Origin: Lucinisca nassula
Lineage: Eukaryota > Mollusca > Bivalvia > Lucinida > Lucinidae
DNA: 64,000 nucleotides
Reading direction: 5' to 3'
NCBI GenBank assembly: GCA_963580285.1
Contig: OY757026.1
Span: 63,985,396 to 64,049,395, forward strand
The stretch's first letter is position 1; each line of letters begins with the position of its first letter. A program made the translations under genes and the position numbers. This document shows positions 31,731 to 41,993 of the stretch, one piece after another. The notes under the pieces are model-generated. The model made no database searches. It was not told where the DNA came from and saw only the letters and a program-made list of their open reading frames with translations.

Positions 31731-32330
31731 TTAACACAACATCCTGTAAGAGAAACACATGATTAAAATAATGTTATATATATAATTATGACAGCTAAAC
31801 CTTGTTAAACTATAAGATAATCTATATAGGGTGAGTTCTAAAATAAGCACATTAAATGGATAGGCACAGTTAATGATTTATAAGCATAAAGAAATGATAA
31901 TCAAAATAAAATATAGGGCTGCAAAGTAATAAAATAATAGTAATAATAATAATAAAACTAACAAGCACAGCAAGCAAACTGGGATAAATGACATAAAATA
32001 CTGAAATAGGGGCTGCAGTGGGGCCTGTCTGCCGTCCCACCCCCCTTAATAAAGGATTAGAAATTGAGAATGTGATTGCTAATAGAATCACATGAATTGT
32101 CAGATTGGGCAATATATAGGATTTGACACACGACCGACAGCATCCCCACACAGGAAGGGTAATTGAACTGGCATGCAATTTAGAACAGCACAAATGAAAA
32201 ACATGTAATACAAACATAAAGGAAGCTTGGCATAAACATAGAGAACAAAATACACATGTCATCCTGAAATCACGCCTACTGGGATTTTAAAACAAATTTG
32301 ACATTAGATATATGCAGTTAAAAAAAAAAA
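31731..32330. other. No gene recognised
   Basis: AT-rich DNA with short A/T microsatellites. Reading frames here show no recognisable protein. Confidence 0.4.
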
Positions 32331-32339
32331 TAACTGGTG

Positions 32340-32400
32340 ATACTCAGTAGAACCGCCTCGTTGAGGCGGCTCCAATGAGTACCCACAGTTTATGCCAACC
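32340..32400. repeat. GGTACTCG hairpin of the palindromic MITE family
   Basis: ACTCAGTAGAACCGCCTC / GAGGCGGCTCCAATGAGTAC form a near-perfect hairpin, the core of the MITE family seen at 25513-25766. Confidence 0.65.
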
Positions 32401-32625
32401 AGTAATAAGGGCAACAGATAGCATGTAACACCCCAGCCCCGCGTTCAGAGGCGGGGCTCTGGGGGTTAAAAAAAAAAAAGCAGGCGTGCTTTCGCGATGA
32501 CAACTTAGGATGAGCACTACAAAACACAACTAGCACATAGTTATAACATACAAGAAGCAGGTTTACCCAGGATAGGTAGTTTGTTTAAGAAATAGATCAG
32601 CTCTAAGTTGTGAATTTTTGAACGC

Positions 32626-32830
32626 TTTGGTGCAGTGGTAGCGCATCAGATTTGTGATCAAGAGGTTGCGGGTTAGAGCCTCAGGCTGACCAAAGTGTTG
32701 TGCCCTTGAGCAAGGCACTAATCATCCACATTGCTTAAAAAAAAAAAATTAAGTACTGGTTACCACCCAGGAAATCCTGCCCTTGTAATGCTCAGACGTA
32801 AGCAAGTAGCAGTAATAGGAGAAAAAAAAT
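32626..32830 (+). mobile_element. tRNA-like SINE, family 5
   Basis: Head GGTGCAGTGGTAGCGCATCA and GGTTGCGGGTTAGAGCC (A- and B-box-like), then TTGAGCAAGGCACTAATCC, and a body containing an A-run at 32740. It is an uninterrupted relative of the copy at 15735-16150. Confidence 0.65.
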
Positions 32831-32835
32831 TAAAT

Positions 32836-32937
32836 CACAATTTGTCGGTCAGTTGTAAAGTAGATAAAATCACGAGCGCATAACGCGCGTGATCTGTCTA
32901 ACTTACAACTGACCGACCAACTGTGATTTATTACTCA
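32836..32937. repeat. Palindrome, about 45-bp arms
   Basis: TCACAATTTGTCGGTCAGTT pairs with AACTGACCGACCAACTGTGA around a centre rich in GCGC (ATCACGAGCGCATAACGCGC). It is a MITE-like hairpin. The DNA from 32938 to 33336 shows no gene. Confidence 0.75.
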
Positions 32938-33336
32938 ACAAATCACAACTTAGAGCTGATCTATTTCGATTCTAACGACAATAATGCTGTTGTTTACTTC
33001 AAAATCTCACAACTTTCTGCCATTGTTGGAAGAAATCCCGCTAAAATTATCGACTGAAACACATGCATTTGTATGATTTTCTAACGTTTTCGGTGCGAGA
33101 ATATGACGTTACAATGTCAAATGTCAAGGAAATCAACTGTGACGTCATAAATTGACAGTTTTGATGACATCACTCATCACGCTCTTCCGCATCGTGATTC
33201 GTTGCATTATAAAACACAGTTTCTTCCCATTGCCTATATAGGCGAGCTGTGTTAGAATTAGTCATATGATTCCTCTGTTGACAAGTCTTAATTAGGTTTA
33301 AATGCTCATCCAGTGATTTTTTCCTTTTTTTTTTAG

Positions 33337-35127
33337 CTCACCTGTCACGTAGTGACAAGGTGAGCTTTTGGGATCACTTTTTGTCCGTCGTGCGTGTGTG
33401 CGTCCGTAAACTTTTTCTTCAAACGACATCTCCTCCTAAACCACTGATCAGATTTTGACCAATCTTCACAGGAATGATCCTTAGGTGGTCCCCTTTCAAA
33501 GTTGTTCAAATGGTTCCGGTCCGTTGCACATATAGGTCACAGGAGCCAAAAATAGATTTTTTTCATCGAAAACTTAAAAAATCTTCTTCTCTGAAACCGC
33601 AAGGCCCAGGACATTGATATTTGGTATGAAGCTTCATCTAGTGGACCCCTACCAAGATTGTTCAAATTATTGTGCTGGGGCCGAAAATGCCCCCGCACCG
33701 GGGCCCTTTGGTTTTACATGGGCTTATATAGGGAAAATCTTTAAAAATCTTCTTCTCTGAAACCGCAAGACCCAGGTCTTTGATTTTTGGTATGAAGCTT
33801 CATCTAGTGAACTCCTACCAAGATTGTTCAAATTATAGTGCTGGACCTAAAAATGCCCCCGCACCTGGGCCCTTTGGTTTTACTTGGGCTTATATAGGGA
33901 AAATCTTTAAAAATCTTCTTCTCTGAAACCGCAATGCCCAGGACATTGATATTTGGTATGAAGCTTCATCTAGTGGACCCCTACCAAGATTGTTCAATTT
34001 ATAGTGCTGGAGCCAAAAATGCCCCAACACTGGGGCCCTTTGGTTTTACATAGGCTTATATAGGGAAATTCTTTAAAAAAAATTCTTCTCTGAAACCACA
34101 AGGCCCAGGTCTTTTGATATTTGGTATGAAGCTTCATCTAGTGGACCCCTACCAAGTTTGTTCAAATTATAGTGCTGGGGCCAAAAATGCCCCTGCCCGG
34201 GGCCCTTTTGTTTTACATGGGCTTATATAGGGAAAATCTTTAAAAAATCTTCTTCTCTGAAACTGCAAGGTCCAGGTCTTTGCTATTTGGTATGAAACTT
34301 CATCTAGTGGACCCCTACCAAGATTGTTCAAATTATAGTGCTGGGGACAAAGATGCCCCCGCCCCAGGGCCCTTTGGTTTTACATAGGCTTATATAGGGA
34401 AAATCTTTAAAAATCTTCTTTTCTGAAACTGCAAGGCCCAGGTCTTTGATATTTGATATGAAGCTTCATCTTGTGGACCTCTACCAAGATTGTTCAAATT
34501 ATAGCCCTGGGGCCAAAAATGCCCCCGCTCCGGGGCCCTTTGGTTTTACATAGACTTATATAGGGAAAATCTTGAAAAATCTTCTTCTCTGAAACCACAA
34601 GGCTTAGGTCTTTGATATTTGTTATGAAGCTTCAGCTAGTGGTCCTCTACCAAGATTGTTCAAATTATAGCCCTGAGACCAAAAATGCCCCTGCCATGTG
34701 GCCCTTTGGTTTTACATAGACTTATATAGAGAAAATCTTTAAAAATCTTCTTCTCTGAAACCACAAGGCTTAGGTCTTTGATATTTGTTATGAAGCTTCA
34801 GCAAGTGGACCTCTACCAAGATTGTTCAAATTATAGCCCTGGGGCCAAAAATGCCCCCGCTCCGGGGCCCTTTGGTTTTACTTAGACTTATTTAGGGAAA
34901 ATCTTGTTTTACATAGACTTCTTTATGCAGGGTAAACCTTTAAAATCATCTTCTCTGATACCACAAAGCCCAGGTCTTTCATATTCGATATGAAGCTTCA
35001 TCCTGTGGATCTCTACCAAGAGTGTTCAAATTATAGCCCTGGGGCCAAAATTGACCCCGCCCGGGCCCACTTATTATACATTGGATCAGGTGAGCGAACC
35101 AGGGCCCTCTGGGCCCTCTTGTTTATA
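33337..35127 (+). mobile_element. Hairpin-capped tandem-repeat element (pearl-like) 2
   Basis: Opens with AGCTCACCTGTCACGTAGTG, whose reverse (AAGGTGAGC) follows at once to form a hairpin, then GTCCGTCGTGCGTGTGTGCG. Inside are about nine repeats of roughly 165 bp (TCTTCTCTGAAACCGCAAGG, TATGAAGCTTCATCTAGTGG, GGCCCTTTGGTTTTACATGG). It closes CAGGTGAGC ... AGGGCCCTCTGGGCCCTCTT, with a terminal hairpin and CTTGTTT. This layout matches the pearl elements described in bivalves, which others have grouped with Helitron-like elements. No protein is encoded. Confidence 0.7.
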
Positions 35128-35808
35128 AATTCAGGGCTTTATCCAGGTATTTTGGGAAAAGGCCCCTGGAAAAAATCTGAAAAAATATCGACAAAACACC
35201 AGAATTGGGAAAACATTTCATCAGAGAAATCCTAACCTTAATCTTACCCTTACCTAATCCTTACCATCATTGACCTACTCCTAACCTAACTTTAACCATC
35301 AGTGAACTACTCCTAACTTACTTAACTCTGTAAACAGTGGTGGACAGATTCTAAAGTCTAACCAAGTATTGTTGTCACTGCTTCCTTTTGTTAAAATCAT
35401 CTGAGATTTTTTTTTTCGTCATATAATTCGGAAAAATATGGTAAAATTGGGAAAATTTGAGGCTTTTTGGCATTGGGAATGGGGCCGAATTTCGGCCCTG
35501 CTGAACAGGCAGAAAATACCCTGAAATTCTAAATTAAAGCAAACAACCTGAATTGTGGTATTGTGACTGACCCACTCGGTATATAACAGTTTAGTGTTTC
35601 CCCCAGCCCTTTTTAGCATGGCCCTATGCCATGCCCTACTTTCAGATAGAGTAAATGTTGTTAGACCTACATTTTTGTACAAAAGTCACTAATAACAAAG
35701 TTATGCCTGTTTAAATAAGGGCTATTTTAGACACTTTTTAGCAATAAGTTTGAGTCCCTGTTTATAGTTGACTGCTAATCCCCATGTTTATTGTATGTAA
35801 CTCATTTT

Positions 35809-36680
35809 TATGCCCCGCCATTCGAAGAATGGTGGAAAGGGCATATAGCGTTGCCCCTGTCCGTCCGTCCGTGCATCCATCCGTGCGTACCTCCAAGGTC
35901 AAGGTCATACTTAGAGGTCAAAGGTCAAAAAAAGGGTCCGAAACTTAAACGCGGTCAATAACTTTCTTATTTCTGGAGGGATTTTAAAATTACTTTGGGG
36001 AAATGTTAACCATCATGAGTCGTGACACGTGCAAAACCCAGGTCCGTACCTCCAAGGTCAAGGTCATACTTGGAGGTCAAAGGTCAAAAAAAGGGTCCGA
36101 AACTTAAACGCAGTCAATAACTTTCTTATTTCTGGAGGGATTTTAAAATTACTTTTGGGAAATGTTAACCAGTATGAGTCGATGTGTCGCGTGCAAAACC
36201 CAGGTCCGTACCTCCAAGGTCAAGGTCATACTTGGAGGTCAAAGGTCAAAAAAAAGGGTCCGAAACTTAAACGCAGTCAATAACTTTCTTATTTCTGGAT
36301 GGATTTTGAAATTACTTTGTAGAAATGTTAACCATCATGAGTCGATGTGTCACATGCAAAATCCAGGTCTGCACCTCCAAGGTCAAGGTCATACTTTGAG
36401 GTCAAAGGTCAAAAAAAAGGGTCAGAAACTTAAACGTAGCCAATAACTTACTTATTTTTGGAGGGATTTTGAAATTATTTTGAAGAAATGTTAACCATCA
36501 TGAGACAATGTGTCCCCTGCAAAACCAGATCCTTACCTCCAAGGCCATACTTGGAGGTCAAATGGCATAGAAAGGGTCCAAAACTTAAACACTGTCAATA
36601 ACTTTCTATGGATGAATACGAACATAGACATATTTTTGGGCGGGGGCATCCGTGTCCTATGGACGCATTTCTAGTATAAG
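35809..36680 (+). mobile_element. Hairpin-capped tandem-repeat element 3
   Basis: Head TATGCCCCGCCATTCGAAGA with a CATTCGAAGAATG hairpin, then GCATATAGCG and GTCCGTCCGTCCGTG. It has five repeats of about 162 bp with CCAAGGTCAAGGTCATACTT and AAACTTAAACGC. The end is CATCCGTGTCCTATGGACGC followed by ATTTCTAGT (hairpin GTCCTATGGAC). The plan is the same as the element at 33337 but the sequence is unrelated. The DNA from 35128 to 35808 and from 36681 to 37690 has no recognised gene. Confidence 0.7.
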
Positions 36681-37690
36681 TCATAACTGTGTTTTGATAA
36701 TAAGTGTAAGTGACACCAATTAAACAATTGAAGTGCGAGAGTGTGCCTGATGAGTGTCATGTCGGTATGTGTGTGTGTATATACAGGCCTCACATTTTTT
36801 CAGGCATTTTCAGGATTTCAGGCTTTTAGAGCTTCATTCTTTGATTTTTGATTTTGAATTTTCCTCCCATATTTTGTTTAAAATGACTATTTTTACCTTA
36901 TCCTGCTAAATATAACTAATTAACCACACCCATTTCTGACTATTCACCAATTTGTTCATTTTACAAACTGCATTACAAACAGTGTAGATCCTAATCAGAT
37001 GGCTTCTTGACCATTTATCTGGATCTGTACTGTTTTCAAAGGTAATGGTTGTTGTATTCAGCAGGATGATCAGGCCTTTCAGGCAGGGAAAAGCTTAGTG
37101 AGTGTGAGGCCTGATATAGGAGCTGTGGACCAAGCATGTACCAAACTTATTTTTTTTGCGACAGTGATCATCTTGCTTACAGAATTTATTGTCAACAATG
37201 GGGATGTGACATATCTATTCACTTAAGCATAAATTTAAATACAGGCAGTATAATTTAGCATTGAAGACAATTAGACAAACTTTAAGGTTAAGAGGAGGAT
37301 GATTTTTTTATATCATTTGAGAGATGTGTTCTTTTAGCAAGGTTGTGTATGTGAATGTGCCCTTTTTACATGGCTGCACATATAATTGAAGACCCTTTTC
37401 AAGTATTTTTGTGCATTGAAAGTGCCTTTTTTCCTGACCAGCACCATGCCCTTTTGGAAGCTACGGGAAACACTATACAGTTATACTATAGGAAGGTAGA
37501 TAGATGACAAGAAAATAGATATAGATTGCGCTTTTTAAAGCTTCCTGGTGAATGAATGTCATTCAATGTGTCACCATTCTGTTTATGGCCAAATGTGACC
37601 GACTTGGTATATGAAGACAATTTATAAGGAAGTTCCCATCTGGCAATCTTGTATGGGGCAGCCTTTGTTTTATAATGCACTCTAAATCTT

Positions 37691-37756
37691 CATCAAGTGA
37701 GCAATTCCGTGAAATGAACACCCCCTTAACCCCACTTATATGGCAAAAATGGGGTT

Positions 37757-37795
<39 letters not shown>

Positions 37796-37965
37796 ATACA
37801 TTATTTTTCTTATTTCTGCTTCAAGACATAGGTTGTGGGTACTCTAGCACCCACAATCTATGTTTGCAATACAAATAAGAAAAATATCATAGATTTTCAT
37901 CAGAAAAGTAGCCATTTTGGAGATGTGGAGAAATGCACTTTGTTATAGTATGTTGCACGGGTGAG
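37691..37965. mobile_element. Palindromic MITE copy with a 34-G run
   Basis: Contains AACCCCACTTATATGGC, ATTATTTTTCTTATTTCTGC and a GTGGGTACTCTAGCACCCAC hairpin core, as in the family at 25513 and 45540. 37761-37794 is an uninterrupted run of 34 G. Confidence 0.7.
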
Positions 37966-38164
37966 TTAATGTAAGGATATACAACTTCCCGCCAGGATTT
38001 GCAATACTTCCATTACAATTTGTACATCAACAAAATTTAATGGGTTAGTTCATGGGACTTAAAATTCTTAATTATTCCAGATGACGGTTGGAATTCTCAA
38101 AAAGAATGTACTGTTGCCCAGCACAGTTAGTTTCCAGTCATAGTCCTAGATAAGAGGGGGTATC

Positions 38165-38510
38165 CACATATATTGGAAGCAACGTCTCCAAAATGACCTT
38201 TCCAGTGTTGACAGGGATGTTAAACCTCAAATCAAACCAACACTGTATAGGTCATTTTGGAGACGTTGCTTCGGACTTTTACCCGACGTTGAGATGAAAT
38301 GACATCTCGAGCCCTGTCTCCCGATGAACATGATGAAACCAATAGGGTTTATATGCATGGACGGTCCATCTCGCACGGCTTTGCCTGAGCAGTGTTAGAT
38401 CCTCTAAGTGGTTTACCAGTACTCGTGTGCGATCAGTTTCAGCTCTACGTGGAAGCATCATGCAGCCCATATATTTCTTCAAGCCCCGATGGGGTTGGTG
38501 GGGAGAAGAA
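38165..38510 (-). mobile_element. SINE family 4 with inverted tail
   Basis: The minus-orientation SINE body is at 38240-38510. To its left the last 65 bp of the same SINE stand in plus orientation (38175-38239, GGAAGCAACGTCTCC to CTCAAATCAAAC). The two tails therefore face away from a shared end, a fold-back arrangement. Confidence 0.7.
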
Positions 38511-38709
38511 TATTGGAACATGTACTTTTGGGGTGAAGAAAGCATCTTTTCTGGAGTCCAGATCTGTGCTATGACACTAGCCATTTGCAAGAGATACCAG
38601 ATTTTGGTCCAGTTCAAAGCACTGCTAGTCTGCTTAAACTAGTTCATTATAGTGGCCTTATTATTAACTACATGTATCCTAGCAGTTACAATACATTTAT
38701 CTAGTACAC

Positions 38710-39670
38710 TATAGTTATCCCCTCGCAACAACGTTGTGACTTATCCTCTCGCAACAACGTTGTGACGGGGATATAGGATTGGTGCCGTGCATCCATGCGT
38801 GTAGTGTGTGTGTCCATCCGGAACCTTGTGAACACAATAGAAGACAAAGTTTTCATTGTAGAAGCTTCGAACCTTCCACAAATATTCCCCATGGAAAGAC
38901 GATGAATCCTATTGATTTTCAAGGTCAGAGGTCAAGGTCACAATGGCCTTGACATTATAAACCTTGTGAACAGGATAGAAGACAAACAGATCATCCTAGA
39001 ATCTTCAAACCTCCCACAAATGTTCCCCATGGAAAGATGATAAACCGTATTGATTTTAAAGGTCAAGGTCACAATGAACTTGACCTTAAAAACATTGTGA
39101 ACAGGATAGAAGACAGTTATCCTCGTAGAAGCTTCAAATCTTCCACACATGCTCCCCGTGGAAAGATGATAAACCCTATTGATTTTAAAGGTCAAGGTCA
39201 CAATGAACTTGACCTTAAAAACATTGTGAACAGGATAGAAGACAGTTATCCTCGTAGAAGTTTCAAACCTTCCTCAAATGTTCCCCGTGGAAAGACAATG
39301 AACCCTATTGATTTTCATGGTCAAGGGTCAAAGGTCAAGGTCACAATGAACCTTAAAAACCTTGTGAACAGGATAGAAGACAGAGTTATCATCATAGAAA
39401 CTTAAACCTTCCAATGTTCCCCCATGGAGAGACATTGAACCCCATTAACTTTCAAGGTCAGGGGTCAGAGGTCAAGGTCACTACCTTAAAAACCTTGTGA
39501 ACAGCATAGAAGACGCAGTTACAATCCCAGAAGCATAAAACCTTTCACAAATGTTTCCCAGACAATGAACCCTATGTACTTTCATATGTCTAACATATTC
39601 AGATTGATTTTAGATGTTGATGGATGGTATGCAGTTGCGAGGGGATGCTATGCTTGCGTTGCCTTGTTTG
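38710..39670 (+). mobile_element. Hairpin-capped tandem-repeat element 4
   Basis: Head ATCCCCTCGCAACAACGTTG, repeated once, then GGGGATATAGG and a TCCATCCG tract. About five repeats of 125-135 bp follow, with TTTTAAAGGTCAAGGTCAC and CCTTGTGAACAGGATAGAAG. The end is GCAGTTGCGAGGGGATGC ... CCTTGTTTG. The head resembles the reversed head at 20350-20280. Confidence 0.65.
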
Positions 39671-39719
39671 TTTTTTTTTGCTGGAAGAATATTAGGAGCT
39701 ATTGCAACTATAGAAAGTA

Positions 39720-39939
39720 CACCAAAACCTCATTCCAACCCTATTAATGGAGTCCAAAGCAGAGACCGTGTTAGTTAAACAACCGTGTTATATCCAAACA
39801 AAAATGTATAGATTATATAGAAAAATGACCATTTATGGTCATTTTTCTATATAATCTATACATTTTTGGGATCCATCTTGAAACCGTGTTATATTCAAAA
39901 CCGTGTTATAATGAACCGTGTTATAACGAGGTTGTGGTG
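39720..39939. mobile_element. Tc1/mariner-like MITE
   Basis: A 220-bp element with ends CACCAAAACCTCATTCCAA / TTATAACGAGGTTGTGGTG, flanked by TA on both sides. A 68-bp perfect palindrome sits inside it at 39800-39867 (ATGTATAGATTATATAG). It carries no coding capacity. Confidence 0.65.
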
Positions 39940-40148
39940 TACTCACATTTATCAAAAATATTTAGCCCTTGTCCTGCAGAGCACAACAACCCCTGCAAAC
40001 AGTATAGATCCTCACTGCAGTGCTGGGCATCTACAGAAGCTAAGTTATGAGACAAATGCTAAGATCAGATCCTAAGACAACTGGAGTTTACACATTTGGT
40101 TTTACATTGTTCTTATTTCTGCTTCTAAGACTAACATAGATTGTGGGC

Positions 40149-40415
40149 ATGATGCTTCCAGGCAGAGCTGAAACCAACCCACACACAGGTACTGGTAAAC
40201 CGCTTAGAGGATCTAAGCCTGTCCAGGAACCGCGGTGCAAGGCGGACCGTCCATGCTAGTAACCCCTATTGGTTTCATTGGGCGACAGGGCTTGAGACGT
40301 CATTTCATCTCAATGTCGGGTAAAAGTCCCACAAAATTGGAAGCAACGTCTCCAAAATGACCTATGCAGTGTTGACGGGGACGTTAAACCTTAAATCAAA
40401 CAAACAAACAAAATC
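40149..40415 (+). mobile_element. SINE family 4 flanked by long direct repeats
   Basis: Plus-orientation SINE ending AAATCAAACAAACAAAC. On both sides stand copies of the same 80-bp host sequence (about 40068-40148 and 40420-40497, GATCAGATCCTAAGA to TAGATTGTGGG), much longer than an ordinary target duplication. Confidence 0.7.
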
Positions 40416-40523
40416 AAAGATCAGATCCTAAGAAAACTGGAGTTTACACATTTGGTTTTACACTGTTCTTATTTCTGCTTCTTACATAGATTGTGGGTAC
40501 TCATTAGAACTGCCTGCTTTTTA

Positions 40524-40728
40524 ACCCATTTCGTACCTGAAACCCCATAACGGGTAATTGGCAAATGCGGCGTCTGATCTTGGCCTCCACTGTTTGCAAT
40601 AATTTCAGCTTATTTTCCATACAAATTTACACGACCTGACACCCCTAAATTTTGAAATGGACTCCTTCTATACAAATATTTAAGGAGGAAGATTCTATTT
40701 GGTACAAAAAATGTTAAAGGATGCCAGT
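40524..40728 (+). mobile_element. MITE with CACTGTTTGC core, copy 1
   Basis: AACCCATTTCGTACC at one end and TTCTATTTGGTACAAAAAA at the other. Inside are GCGTCTGATCTTGGCC, CACTGTTTGC and the conserved TGACACCCCTAAATTTTGAA. Confidence 0.65.
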
Positions 40729-40972
40729 CTGAGCCAAAAGTGGTAAGGTTTATCCCAGTGTGATATAAATTCATGATATATTCCAGGTTGTTTGAGCATA
40801 TAAGACACAAGGTGACATTTCAAGATGCCGGCTGCTTCGGCACAGGATGACTCGGGTGCAGGTTTGTATATCACTCTTACATGCTTTAGATAAAGATTCA
40901 TGATCTCTGGGTAAATGCCAACAATGTCAATCATGACAATTGTTGTCTGCTTTTTCATCTGCTGGTTACTTT

Positions 40973-41252
40973 AACCAATTTGTACCGGAAACCCCAAAAT
41001 GGGTAGTAAGCAAACAGTGCAGGCCCAGATCAGATGCCGCAGAACACGGCATCTGATCAGGGCCTACACTGTTTGCAAAACAAAGACGCCGCAGAATGTG
41101 GCATCTGATCAGGGCCTACACTGTTTGCAAAACGATCAGCCTTTTTCCAAATAAATTTTGTAGAAAAACGCATCCTGTCACCCCTAAATTTTGAAATGGA
41201 CTCCTGCTATATATAAGGAGGAAGATTCAATTTGGTACAAAAATGGGTAAAA
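40973..41252 (+). mobile_element. MITE with CACTGTTTGC core, copy 2
   Basis: Same family. The internal CAAACAGTG ... CACTGTTTG palindrome contains a duplicated GGCATCTGATCAGGGCCTAC block. Copies also lie at 43187-43407 and 47675-47917. Confidence 0.7.
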
Positions 41253-41871
41253 GTCACTTTGGTAAACAGTGTTGACCCAATGAGGGAGTATATGTTCTAT
41301 ATAATGGGAGTATAATGAGGGAAGGTATTTGGAAAAATATTTCCTCATCTCTTGTTAGAAACACATGTTAGAGTTGCCTCATCAATTCCATTCTAACATG
41401 TAGCCACAGCATATTGAGATGAGATTACTTATATTATGTGGTTGGCAAGGTGAAGGTGTTGACTGTCTTACATACGCCAACATGATGTCCATCGTCCAGC
41501 TGGTATTGGCTTAACCCATAATATGCCAATCACAACAATTGTCATCTGCTTTTCCGTCTGCTGGTTACCTTAATTTTTTTTTTTTTTTTGCAGACGGTGT
41601 GGACCCAGATCAGACTCTGATCTGGGCCCGCACTGTATGCCTCTGGGCAAAAATATTTTTTGAAAGTTTGCTCAAAAGTTCAGCAGACGGCATATTAAAG
41701 TTGTCAGTTTCTGATGAAAAAATATGCACTGTACTGGCTTAAGCTCACCCCTATAAAATGGTCTAAGGCTCACCAATTATATTTTATTATTAAAGACACT
41801 AACCATGTATTTACTATATTGCAAAATGTGTTACCCTCTCAAAATAAAGACGATTATTATTATTATTTCAG

Positions 41872-41993
41872 TGGCGGTAAGAACCCTCCATCATAACTTG
41901 GATAAACTGCAAGACGCTGCTGACGCTAGCGATGATGAAATAGACTTTCTGCGTAACTTCTTGTCAAGTGACCTTCTACAGACTTTAGTTGAG
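41872..41993 (+). CDS. MAGUK exon 1: N-terminal L27 helix region
   Basis: The acceptor TATTATTTCAG is followed by TG GCG GTA, so the first codon is completed from an upstream exon. If that exon ends in A, the junction creates an ATG start ([13 protein letters not shown]). It codes for [20 protein letters not shown], an L27-type helix pair with the FL ... LV pattern. The donor is GAG/GTAGGC. The length is 122 nt, ending in phase 0. Confidence 0.85.

Noticed and set aside
36029..36446. Overlapping plus-strand ORFs with repeated peptide blocks
   Set aside because: They are translations of the 162-bp tandem repeats of a non-coding element.
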